From CAYSZX01 sp964548875 (GTDB lineage Bacteria; Patescibacteriota; Minisyncoccia; Minisyncoccales; JANBVM01): a stretch of DNA of 12,015 bases. The notes beneath the pieces are model-generated. The model saw only the letters and a list, made by a program, of their open reading frames with translations, had not been told where the DNA came from and searched no databases. The number at the start of each line of letters is the position of its first letter. Within the stretch, counting starts at the first letter, position 1. The stretch covers positions 1 through 12,015 of the forward strand of contig CAZJSP010000015.1 in assembly GCA_964548875.1 (NCBI GenBank). The letters are read 5' to 3'. This document shows, piece after piece, positions 1 to 6,768 of this stretch. The translations under genes were made by a program, and so were the position numbers.

Positions 1-47
1 GTTTTTTCTTTATTCGGTTTTTTCTTTTTTGTTTTTTTTGCTACCAT
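1..47 (-). CDS. Possible 5' end of a Lys-rich protein, running off the left edge
   Basis: An ATG at 47-45 on the minus strand opens a frame that stays open to the window edge and reads MVAKKTKKKKPNKEK. Only about 15 codons are visible and they are almost all Lys or Asn, which poly-A-rich DNA gives easily by chance. No ribosome-binding site is visible. If real, the gene is transcribed leftward, away from the small plus-strand ORF at 81-185. No family can be named from this fragment. Confidence 0.3.
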   Translation of the reverse strand, partial: MVAKKTKKKKPNKEK

Positions 48-80
48 TACTATTAAGATAATAATACATTTTAAGAAAAA

Positions 81-185
81 ATGAAAAAATTCAAAAATAA
101 AATTATTAATATTGTATGGGTGGGGCTGGTTTCTATTATTGCCCTAAGCATGATTATACTTCTTATCGCTCCTCTTTTTGGATAA
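81..185 (+). CDS. Small single-pass membrane protein, 34 residues, unknown
   Basis: The ATG at 81 opens a 34-codon frame ending in TAA at 183-185. The product has a basic N-terminus (MKKFKNK) followed by one hydrophobic stretch, roughly residues 8-33 (IINIVWVGLVSIIALSMIIL then LIAPLFG). That is the shape of a single transmembrane helix with the N-terminus inside. The stop lies 1 nt from the lepA stop on the other strand, so the ORF fills the gap exactly without intruding on lepA. The upstream DNA has an AT-rich stretch that could hold a -10 (TAATAC, 62-67, with TTGCTA at 38-43), but the match is poor. A weak AAGAAAA precedes the ATG. I have a vague memory of similar short hydrophobic proteins in other CPR genomes but cannot name a family. 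It could be a chance ORF. Confidence 0.5.
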   Translation: MKKFKNKIINIVWVGLVSIIALSMIILLIAPLFG

Positions 186-186
186 T

Positions 187-1965
187 TTATTTTTTAAACA
201 TTTCTAAAAAGACTTTAGGTGGAATATGAACATTCCCCTTTTCTTTTAGTTTTTTTCTCCCCTTTTTTTGTCTTTCTAAAACCTTTCTTTTCCTAGTATA
301 ATCTCCTCCATAAAGAGGAGCCGTAACATCTTTACGATGCCCTTTAACCGTAGCTCGAGCAATAATTTTACTTGAAATAGCAGCCTGAATTGGAACAGCA
401 AACATTTGGGGAGGAATAAGCTCTTTTAATCTACTAACTAACTCTCTTCCTTCTTCATAAGCTTTGTCCTCTTCTACTATTTTAGAAAAAGCATCTTCTG
501 GCTTACCGGCAATTAAAACATCCAATTTAACTAAATCACCAGCCCTATAACCCAGAACCTCATAATTCATAGAGGCGAACCCTTGACTTACGCTTTTTAA
601 ATTATCAAAAAAACCAATCACTATTTTTCTTAAAGGAATTTCATAAATTAATTTTACTCTTTCTGGATTTAAATATTTAGTATCAACATATTCAGCGTTT
701 AAATTGCTTAACAAAGTAGAAATATCCCCTAAGTAGTCAACGGGGGTCATAACCTCTAATTTAACCCATAACTCCTGGACCTCTTTAATGAGACTTCGAT
801 CAGGCCAATCAGAAGCAGAGTAAATAAATTCTTCTTCTCCTTGTTGATTAATAATTTTATAAACAGCAGAGGGAGAAGAAATAATTAAGTCCAATTCAAA
901 TTCTCTTTTTAATCTTTCACACACTATTTCGGCGTGCAAAGAACCTAAAAAACCACAACGAAAACCTCTTCCCAAAAATTCTTTTGATTCTCCTTCAAAA
1001 ACTAGAGAAGCATCATTAAGCTTTAATTTATTTAAAGCGTCTCTTAAATTATCCAAATCATTAGGATATTCTGGATAAATAGAGGCGAAAACCATTGGTT
1101 TAGGCTCTTGATAGCCAGCTAGAGGCTCAACATCAGTGCTTTGAGCAATAGTATCTCCCATTCTTACCTGGGTCGTCTCTTTGAGCCCAATACTAATATA
1201 GCCTATCTCCCCTGACTTTAATTCCTGACAAGTTTTTAGTTCGGGAGAAAAATAGCCGACTTCTTTAATTTGCCCTTTAATACCGGCTTGAATAAGATGA
1301 ACATTATCTCCAACCCCTATCTCCCCATCAAAAACTCTAACATGAGCAATTACTCCTTTATATGAGTTATACTCTGAATCAAAGATTAGGGCCCTTAAGG
1401 GTTTATTTTGATTAATAGAGGGAGAAGGTATTTTTTTAACTACCGCTTTTAAAAAATCTTTTACATTAGTCCCCTCTTTAGCTGAAATTGAAAAAATTTC
1501 ATCTTTAGAAACACCCAACAATTCTTGAATTTCTTTTTTAGTTTCTTCAACTCTAGCGTTGGGTAAGTCTATTTTATTAACTGCCGGAATAATTACTAAA
1601 TTTTGTTTCCTGGCTAAATTTAAATTAGCTAAAGTTTGAGCTTGAACCCCCTTAACAGCATCAACCAATAAAACACCTCCTTCAACAGCCGCTAAGCTTC
1701 TGGAAACTTCATAACTAAAATCAACATGGCCAGGGGTGTCTATTAAATTCAGCATATACTCCTGATTATCATCCAACCAATTCATTCTTACTGGTCTCAT
1801 TTTAATAGTAATACCTTTTTCTCTTTCTAAATCCATCATATCTAAAAACCTAGCCCTCATTTTCTTTTCATTAACAGTTTTAGTAATTTCTAAAAACCGA
1901 TCAGCTAAAGTTGATTTTCCATGATCAATATGACTAAAAATAACAAAATTCTTAATTTTCTTCAT
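187..1965 (-). CDS. lepA: Elongation factor 4 (LepA), ribosome back-translocating GTPase
   Basis: This translational GTPase binds the ribosome and is thought to back-translocate or remodel stalled ribosomes; LepA associates with the inner membrane in E. coli. All G motifs are visible: G1 SHIDHGKST at residues 11-19, G2 in REKGITIK near 48-55, G3 DTPGH at 76-80 with the catalytic His80, G4 NKID at 130-133, and G5 SAKEG at 162-166. The LepA-specific C-terminal domain is complete (GGDYTRKRKVLERQKKGRKK, then a basic tail ending VFLEMFKK). At 592 residues the length is normal (about 600). The ATG at 1965 follows the murJ stop by 1 nt, so it is the second gene of a murJ-lepA operon and probably translationally coupled. 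There is no Shine-Dalgarno sequence. The assignment is secure, because EF-G and BipA lack this C-terminal domain. Confidence 0.97.
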   Translation of the reverse strand: MKKIKNFVIFSHIDHGKSTLADRFLEITKTVNEKKMRARFLDMMDLEREKGITIKMRPVRMNWLDDNQEYMLNLIDTPGHVDFSYEVSRSLAAVEGGVLLVDAVKGVQAQTLANLNLARKQNLVIIPAVNKIDLPNARVEETKKEIQELLGVSKDEIFSISAKEGTNVKDFLKAVVKKIPSPSINQNKPLRALIFDSEYNSYKGVIAHVRVFDGEIGVGDNVHLIQAGIKGQIKEVGYFSPELKTCQELKSGEIGYISIGLKETTQVRMGDTIAQSTDVEPLAGYQEPKPMVFASIYPEYPNDLDNLRDALNKLKLNDASLVFEGESKEFLGRGFRCGFLGSLHAEIVCERLKREFELDLIISSPSAVYKIINQQGEEEFIYSASDWPDRSLIKEVQELWVKLEVMTPVDYLGDISTLLSNLNAEYVDTKYLNPERVKLIYEIPLRKIVIGFFDNLKSVSQGFASMNYEVLGYRAGDLVKLDVLIAGKPEDAFSKIVEEDKAYEEGRELVSRLKELIPPQMFAVPIQAAISSKIIARATVKGHRKDVTAPLYGGDYTRKRKVLERQKKGRKKLKEKGNVHIPPKVFLEMFKK

Positions 1966-1966
1966 T

Positions 1967-3577
1967 TTAAAATATATTTTCTAAAATCATGTCTGCAACT
2001 GAAACAGATAACAAAGAAGTTAATAATAAGTAAGATAAGGTTCCAACAAAACCAATAACAAATATTGTAAGAATATCAATAACAAAAGATTGCGTAATAA
2101 AGAAGTCATTAATTAATGATAATAATAATGACCCCAAAAATATTATAAAGAGACTAGACATTACAACTTTCAAAAAATTAATAAAAACCGATTTTAATTC
2201 AATTTTTAATTTCTTTTTTAAAAAGAAAACCATTAAAAGAAGCTGAACAATGGCTGACAAAGAAAAGGCCAAAGGAAGACCCAAAACAGAAACACTTTCT
2301 AAATGTTCCAAAGAAAAAATATTTTTAAAGAGATCATCTAGAAGAGGATGTCCTTGAGTTAATAGAAAACTTAAATAAACATTCAATAATACTGAAAAAG
2401 CAGCAATTAAGGTTGGGGTTTTTGTGTCCTGAACAGAAAAAAAAGTTTTAAAAAGTAGAGGGATTAAGGCGGAAGCAAAAATACCTAAACAAAACAAAGC
2501 TAAACTGGCTGAAACCAGACTAGCAGACGAAGCAGAAAACAGGCCATGTTGTAAAAGAATTTTAATAATTTGTTCTCTTAAAATAAAAACCAAAGAAGAT
2601 ATGAAAAAAACAAAATAAACAATTTCATCAAAAACAGAGATAAACTTCTTTTTGAATTCTTCAATTCTCCCCGCTGCCCAACTTTTAGATAAATTAGAAA
2701 AAGAGGCAACAGAAAAAGAAATCCCTACTACTCCAATAGGAAAATATTGAATATTGTTAGCAAAATTAAAAATAGCAATAGATCCCTCAGTTAAAGTAGA
2801 AGCAATAGCATTAATAACTATTAAGTTGATTTGCTGAACTGAAACCCCAAACATTCTTGGCAGCATAAGAGTAAAAACTCTTTTCATTTTCTTACTTTTA
2901 AAATCTAAAACCGCCCTATAAGAAAAACCACAATTAAAAGCAGTAGGAATTTGGATTAATAAATGTAGAAAGCTCCCCATGACAACCCCCATTACAACTC
3001 CCGATATACCAAAATAAGGAGCAAGAAAAAGAAGGCCAAAAACAATACTTCCATTATAAATAATGGGACAAAGGCTATAAATTAAAAACCGATCAAAGTA
3101 CTGTAAGATTCCCGAAAAAATATTACTTAATCCGAAAAAAATAGGAGTTAAAATCATTATTCTAGCCAAAAAAACTGTTTGCTGAATTTGCCAACTATTA
3201 AATCCAGGAGCAATCCAACCCATTAAGAAGGGCATTAAAATAAAAAATACAACACTTAAAGAACCCATTAAGAAAAGAAAAATATTCAAGCAATTAGAAG
3301 CAAACTCCCAAGCCTTTTCTTTGTCCTTTTCAAAACATTCAGAAAATAGGGGTAGAAAAGTAACAACAACCCCACCTAAAATTAAAATATTATAAATTAA
3401 ATCAGGGATCTTAAAGGCGGTAAAATAAATATCTAGTTCAGTTCCTGCCCCAAAACCTCTGGCTAAAAGCCAGTCTCTTACAATCCCTAAAAATTTACTA
3501 ATTACAGTAGCAACTATTAAAATAATTGCCGAACCGTTAATAGTCCGAGACTTATAATTAACTAGAAATTTAAACAT
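1967..3577 (-). CDS. murJ: MurJ/MviN-family lipid II flippase, divergent
   Basis: This is a member of the MOP superfamily that flips the peptidoglycan precursor lipid II across the cytoplasmic membrane. The 536-residue protein is hydrophobic throughout, consistent with the usual 14 transmembrane segments. The N-terminus has the family signature: LGIVRD at 30-35, FGAGTELD at 42-49, and FKIPDL at 55-60. Further MurJ-like segments are LPRMFGVSVQQINL at 239-252 and FPIGVVGISFSVASF at 279-293. Aligned by eye to E. coli MurJ, Arg24 is kept (Arg34), but Arg18 becomes Lys28, Arg52 becomes Tyr62 and Arg270 becomes Asn275. This matches the form I recall from CPR bacteria. It is the first gene of a two-gene operon with lepA and is read from a promoter at 3591-3619, giving a very short 5' leader. 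Another MOP-family lipid flippase is possible but less likely. Confidence 0.88.
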   Translation of the reverse strand: MFKFLVNYKSRTINGSAIILIVATVISKFLGIVRDWLLARGFGAGTELDIYFTAFKIPDLIYNILILGGVVVTFLPLFSECFEKDKEKAWEFASNCLNIFLFLMGSLSVVFFILMPFLMGWIAPGFNSWQIQQTVFLARIMILTPIFFGLSNIFSGILQYFDRFLIYSLCPIIYNGSIVFGLLFLAPYFGISGVVMGVVMGSFLHLLIQIPTAFNCGFSYRAVLDFKSKKMKRVFTLMLPRMFGVSVQQINLIVINAIASTLTEGSIAIFNFANNIQYFPIGVVGISFSVASFSNLSKSWAAGRIEEFKKKFISVFDEIVYFVFFISSLVFILREQIIKILLQHGLFSASSASLVSASLALFCLGIFASALIPLLFKTFFSVQDTKTPTLIAAFSVLLNVYLSFLLTQGHPLLDDLFKNIFSLEHLESVSVLGLPLAFSLSAIVQLLLMVFFLKKKLKIELKSVFINFLKVVMSSLFIIFLGSLLLSLINDFFITQSFVIDILTIFVIGFVGTLSYLLLTSLLSVSVADMILENIF

Positions 3578-3590
3578 ATTAATATCTACT

Positions 3591-3619
3591 ATCTTAACTT
3601 ATTATTTTCAGTTTGACAA
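3591..3619 (-). promoter_or_regulatory. Sigma-70-type promoter for murJ-lepA
   Basis: On the minus strand, TTGTCA (3619-3614, 5 of 6 to consensus) is followed after exactly 17 nt by TAAGAT (3596-3591, 4 of 6). The predicted start near 3584 leaves a leader of only about 7 nt before the murJ ATG at 3577. The -35 overlaps the -35 of the divergent rnpB promoter. Confidence 0.55.
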
Positions 3620-3641
3620 AATTAATGGCCATGATTATAAT
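3613..3641 (+). promoter_or_regulatory. Consensus sigma-70 promoter for rnpB
   Basis: TTGACA at 3613-3618, a 17-nt spacer, and TATAAT at 3636-3641 give a perfect consensus promoter with optimal spacing. Transcription should begin near 3648, just before the 5' strand of helix P1 of the RNase P RNA. This fits a strongly and constitutively expressed stable RNA. Confidence 0.92.
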
Positions 3642-3647
3642 AAAACT

Positions 3648-4004
3648 ACCTGATGAGTCGAGTGATCGCTTTTCTGTTTATTCAGAAAAGAGGAAAGTCC
3701 GAACACCCACTTTCTTTAGAAAGTTAAAAAGGTAGCGGCTAACAGCCGTCGGCCGGTAAAAGGCTAGAGGTGCGATCAGAGACGTTAATGTCTGAAAAGA
3801 TATTAACATCCTTTTTAAAGGATGAGCTTTAAAAGCAATTTTAAAGGTGAAACGGCTAAATCCTTACTGGGTGCAAGAACAAATTTCAATATTTATAATA
3901 TTGAAACATAAGTGGTTCGCAAGATTTTTAAGGCAACTTAAAAACTAGATAAATGATCACTCCATCTATAAGATGGACAGAATTCGGCTTATAGACTCAT
4001 TAAG
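3648..4004 (+). ncRNA. rnpB: RNase P RNA, catalytic subunit, compact bacterial type
   Basis: This is the ribozyme that removes 5' leaders from pre-tRNAs. Conserved blocks are visible: GAGGAAAGTCCGAACACCC at 3690-3708 (CR-I), AGGTGCGATCAGAGACG from about 3768 (CR-II region), GGTGCAAGAACAAAT near 3870-3884 (CR-III region), and ACAGAATTCGGCTTA at 3977-3991 (CR-V). P1 pairs TGATGAGTC (3651-3659) with GACTCATTA (3994-4002). P2 is a perfect 8 bp between 3660-3667 and 3955-3962. P3 is an 8-bp hairpin at 3669-3690. A hairpin at 3925-3944 with a GCAA tetraloop matches P18. The P13/P14 arm seen in E. coli seems to be missing, and the P15-like hairpin (3884-3906) has a UAU loop without an obvious GGU. 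The 5' end is set from the promoter and the 3' end from P1 and the terminator, so both are accurate to a few bases. Confidence 0.96.
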
Positions 4005-4034
4005 ACTAAAAAATCCTGAAAAGGGTTTTTTAGT
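4005..4034. terminator. Intrinsic terminator, bidirectional, between rnpB and rnhA
   Basis: ACTAAAAAATCC (4005-4016) pairs with GGGTTTTTTAGT (4023-4034) through 12 base pairs, one of them G-U, around the loop TGAAAA. The U-rich side lies within the stem on either strand. It begins right after the 3' end of rnpB P1 and abuts the rnhA stop codon (4037-4035), so it can end both converging transcripts. Confidence 0.85.
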
Positions 4035-4481
4035 TTACAGTAATTTATTATTGGTTTTTCTTTTATTGTCTATTGCCTCATTTACTAAGGCGTCTGCCTC
4101 TTTATTCTTTTCTCTTTTAATAAATTTAAATTTTAAGTTTTTAAATTCTGTTTTTAAGTTCCACAATTCAAGAAATAATTTCTGAATTTTTTCGTCCTTT
4201 ACCTTGTATTCTCCTTTCATTTGTTTCACTAGTAGTTGTGAATCAGACTTAATTATGATTGTACTAACTTTAGCAATTTTAGAACCAAAAAAACTTTTGA
4301 ATTTTTTAAGAGCTAAAATTACAGCCATATACTCAGCTTCATTATTAGTTAATTTATCTCCTAGATATTCAGCATATTTCTTAAATATCTCTCCTTTTTC
4401 ATTACAAAACACTATGCCTGCTGCAGCCGGTCCCGGATTACCTCTCGCCCCCCCATCTGTAAAAAAGGTTACTTTTTTCAT
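4035..4481 (-). CDS. rnhA: Ribonuclease HI
   Basis: This cytoplasmic endonuclease cleaves the RNA strand of RNA-DNA hybrids (R-loops, primer remnants) with two metal ions. The four catalytic carboxylates are all in recognisable motifs: Asp9 in FFTDGGARGNPGPAAAG, Glu48 in NNEAEYMA, Asp80 in KSDSQLLVKQMKGEYK, and Asp130 in KEADALVNEA. At 148 residues the length is close to the usual 150-155, and no extra hybrid-binding domain is present. The ATG at 4481 overlaps the TGA of the upstream DHH gene (ATGA), which suggests translational coupling and supports this start, although no Shine-Dalgarno sequence is visible. It is the last gene of the five-gene operon, and its stop abuts the bidirectional terminator. 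Confidence 0.95.
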   Translation of the reverse strand: MKKVTFFTDGGARGNPGPAAAGIVFCNEKGEIFKKYAEYLGDKLTNNEAEYMAVILALKKFKSFFGSKIAKVSTIIIKSDSQLLVKQMKGEYKVKDEKIQKLFLELWNLKTEFKNLKFKFIKREKNKEADALVNEAIDNKRKTNNKLL

Positions 4482-5617
4482 GTATTTTTAATTAAACAAG
4501 TTTTAAACTTTTCTATATTATTGTTTTTTATTCTAAACCCTGAAGCCTTAGGGTGTCCACCAAAAGTAATTAAATATTGACTGCATTTTTTCATTAAATC
4601 AACACTATCAATTTCTGAGATAGACCGAACTGTTCCTAAAGACTCATTTTCCATTTGCTTGTAAAGAAAAGTGGGTTTTTCAAACGTAGAACAAAGAATT
4701 GAGGCTGCCCCAGGAATTAACATATATTCATAATCCTCTCCCCCTTCAAAAATAATAGGATCTTCACTGTTTTCAATAATATTTTCTATTTTCTCAACTA
4801 ATTTAATAATATTCTTATCTTTATTCTCATGTTTTTCTTTTAGCTCTAAGATAAGCTGTTTAAGTTCTTCAGAAGAAGACATTGTTAAAACCTTGTAACA
4901 GGCTGGAGCCTCGTCCTTAGTAACCTGGATATTAAGAATTGAAATCATTTGAGAAACCCTATCATAAAAATTATCTTTTTCTTCTAGAATATCCATTTCA
5001 AAAAAGGTTTTTATTCCAGGGCGCCAAGAATCTTCTAAAGAATCTAGTCCTCTTTCAATAAACACCTTATTTTCGTCAGCCTTAGGAACCATATCGGCAA
5101 TACTGGCTAAAGCTGTAATTTCTAAAAAATTAGCTTTTAGGCTGGCACTCATTTTGTCTCCTAGTAATAATTTAGACAGCTTAAAAACTATTCCTGCTGC
5201 AGCAAATTCTTTAAAAGGATAATTATCTCCTGGCTGTTTAGGATCAACAACAATATCTGCCTCAGGAATCCCATCTATAACCTTGTGATGATCAACGACA
5301 ACAACATCAAACCCTATTTTTTTAGCCTCTTTTATCTCTTCAATATTGCCAATTCCACAATCAACAGTGATTAAAAGAGCCGGAGCAAATTTCTTTAATC
5401 TTTTCAAAGAATTAAAATTAAGTCCATATCCATCCTTTAAACGATTAGGGAAAAAAGTTGCAGAAACCTCTCCTCCCAACGTTTGAATTGATTCTTTTAA
5501 AATAATAACTGACACTGCACCATCTAAATCGGAATCCCCAAAAAGAATAATTTTTTCTTTATTCTTAATAGCCTCCAAAATTCTTTTTGCCGTCTTTTCT
5601 AAATTTTTAATTTCCAT
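4478..5617 (-). CDS. RecJ-like DHH/DHHA1 single-strand exonuclease, short form without OB fold
   Basis: This is a DHH-family phosphoesterase of RecJ type, expected to degrade single-stranded DNA 5' to 3' in repair and recombination. Visible motifs are GDSDLDG (Asp28, Asp30, Asp32), the RecJ-like NRLKDGYGLN at 58-67, TVDCGIG at 84-90, DHH at 109-111, and VDPKQPGDNYPFKEFAAAGI from about 123. A central charged helical stretch (about 250-290) leads to the DHHA1 domain with RSISEID and FGGHPKASGF, GGH at 353-355. The protein ends about 25 residues after GGH, whereas E. coli RecJ (577 residues) continues into an OB-fold domain. At 379 residues it is therefore a two-domain core. It overlaps pgk by 11 nt and rnhA by 4 nt. 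An NrnA-type nanoRNase is the main alternative, but the NRxxDGYGLN and NPxxPG-type blocks favour RecJ. Confidence 0.85.
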   Translation of the reverse strand: MEIKNLEKTAKRILEAIKNKEKIILFGDSDLDGAVSVIILKESIQTLGGEVSATFFPNRLKDGYGLNFNSLKRLKKFAPALLITVDCGIGNIEEIKEAKKIGFDVVVVDHHKVIDGIPEADIVVDPKQPGDNYPFKEFAAAGIVFKLSKLLLGDKMSASLKANFLEITALASIADMVPKADENKVFIERGLDSLEDSWRPGIKTFFEMDILEEKDNFYDRVSQMISILNIQVTKDEAPACYKVLTMSSSEELKQLILELKEKHENKDKNIIKLVEKIENIIENSEDPIIFEGGEDYEYMLIPGAASILCSTFEKPTFLYKQMENESLGTVRSISEIDSVDLMKKCSQYLITFGGHPKASGFRIKNNNIEKFKTCLIKNT

Positions 5618-6761
5618 ATTTATCTTTTAAAGCTTTAATACCTGGTAATTCTTCTTGAGCAAGAAAATTAAGCATTGCTCCTCCCCCAGTAGATAGAAAG
5701 TCAAACCCATCTTCTAAACTAAATTTTCTAACAAACTCTATTGTCTCCCCTCCTCCGATTACACTAAAACAAGAGCTATTAATAATCGCTTTTGCAATTT
5801 CTTTTGTTCCCTGATCAAAATCTGGATCTTCGTGTTTTCCCAATGTTCCACTCCAAACAACCGTTTTAGCCTCTTTAATCGTTTTTTTAAAACTATTAAT
5901 TGCCTGAGGACCAATATCTAAAATATCCTCATTTTCAGTTAATTTTGAAATTAAATCTTTTCTTTGAATTTTACTATTATCTTTGGAAACCAAAACTCCA
6001 TCTAGAGGATGAATAATTTTAGGATGATTAAAATTAGCTTTCTGGCTAAAGGTAACTCCTGAAAAATCTCTGTTTTTTAAAACTCCTTGATGACTGAGAA
6101 TAAATTCTTCTATCTTGCTTCCAACTAAAATAAAATCAGCAAGATTAATAGCGTGTAAAAGCGCTCCAATTTTAGATTGGAGCTTAACTCCTCCGACAAT
6201 AAAAACAAAGGGTCTTTCTGGTTTTTCTAATAAATAAGAAAATGTTTTTAATTCTTTTTCGAGTAAAATCCCAGCCGCAGAGGGAAGATAGTTGGGCACG
6301 CCAACTACTGAAGCGTGCTTTCTATGGCAAACTGAAAAAGCGTCATTAACAAAAAAATCCCCTAGTCGAACTAAGGCTTTTATAAACAGTTCGTCATTTT
6401 CTTTTTCTCCTTTATGAAATCTTAAGTTTTCCAATAAAACAACATCTCCAAAATTAGATTTTCCGTTAATATTTGGTCTGGAATCTCTGTCAAGATAATC
6501 AGTAACAAAAAGAACTTCTTGACTCAATAAATCCTCTAGAATAGGAACAACAGGTTTAAGGCTAAATTTATGACCCCTTTTTTCAAAATGACTCATTAGA
6601 ATAACTCTTGCTTTTTTTTGAATTAAATATTTTACAGTTGGAAGAATAGATTTAATTCTAAAATCATCTATTACTTCCTTTTTTGAATTCAGGGGAACAT
6701 TAAAATCACATCTAACTAAAACATTCTTACCATGAAAATTAAAATCTTTTAATTTTTTCAT
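5607..6761 (-). CDS. pgk: Phosphoglycerate kinase, divergent
   Basis: This enzyme transfers the acyl phosphate of 1,3-bisphosphoglycerate to ADP, a substrate-level ATP step of glycolysis in the cytosol. At 384 residues it is near the usual 390-400. Recognised sites are DFN at 19-21 in VLVRCDFNVPL, Arg35 in DDFRIKS, Arg114 in ENLRFHKGE, Arg147 in CHRKHASVVG, and the nucleotide-site GGVKLQSKIG with Lys197. The C-terminal lobe has GGGETIEFV (336-344) and the STGGG loop at 357-361. Several normally strict motifs are altered: SHLGRP reads SHFEKRG, WNGPMG reads WSGTLG, and GGGDT reads GGGET. Each keeps a plausible equivalent, so I expect an active enzyme. It sits in an operon with DNA-handling genes, not with gap or tpi. 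The start at 6761 is 7 nt after the ATPase stop. Confidence 0.94.
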   Translation of the reverse strand: MKKLKDFNFHGKNVLVRCDFNVPLNSKKEVIDDFRIKSILPTVKYLIQKKARVILMSHFEKRGHKFSLKPVVPILEDLLSQEVLFVTDYLDRDSRPNINGKSNFGDVVLLENLRFHKGEKENDELFIKALVRLGDFFVNDAFSVCHRKHASVVGVPNYLPSAAGILLEKELKTFSYLLEKPERPFVFIVGGVKLQSKIGALLHAINLADFILVGSKIEEFILSHQGVLKNRDFSGVTFSQKANFNHPKIIHPLDGVLVSKDNSKIQRKDLISKLTENEDILDIGPQAINSFKKTIKEAKTVVWSGTLGKHEDPDFDQGTKEIAKAIINSSCFSVIGGGETIEFVRKFSLEDGFDFLSTGGGAMLNFLAQEELPGIKALKDKYGN

Positions 6762-6768
6762 AAAAATA

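Noticed and set aside
1..40. T-rich tract as a terminator
   Set aside because: No stem precedes the T runs, and the stretch can be read as Lys codons of a minus-strand gene start.
3973..4185. Plus-strand ORF of 70 codons
   Set aside because: It overlaps the 3' part of rnpB, the terminator and the antisense of rnhA. It has no recognisable motif and is explained by those features.
4478..4481. Use of genetic code 25 (TGA read as Gly)
   Set aside because: The DHH gene ends at TGA in an ATGA overlap with rnhA at a sensible family endpoint, and I noticed no gene that needs TGA read as glycine.
4204..4491. Plus-strand ORF of 95 codons
   Set aside because: It lies wholly antisense to rnhA, whose catalytic motifs are all present.
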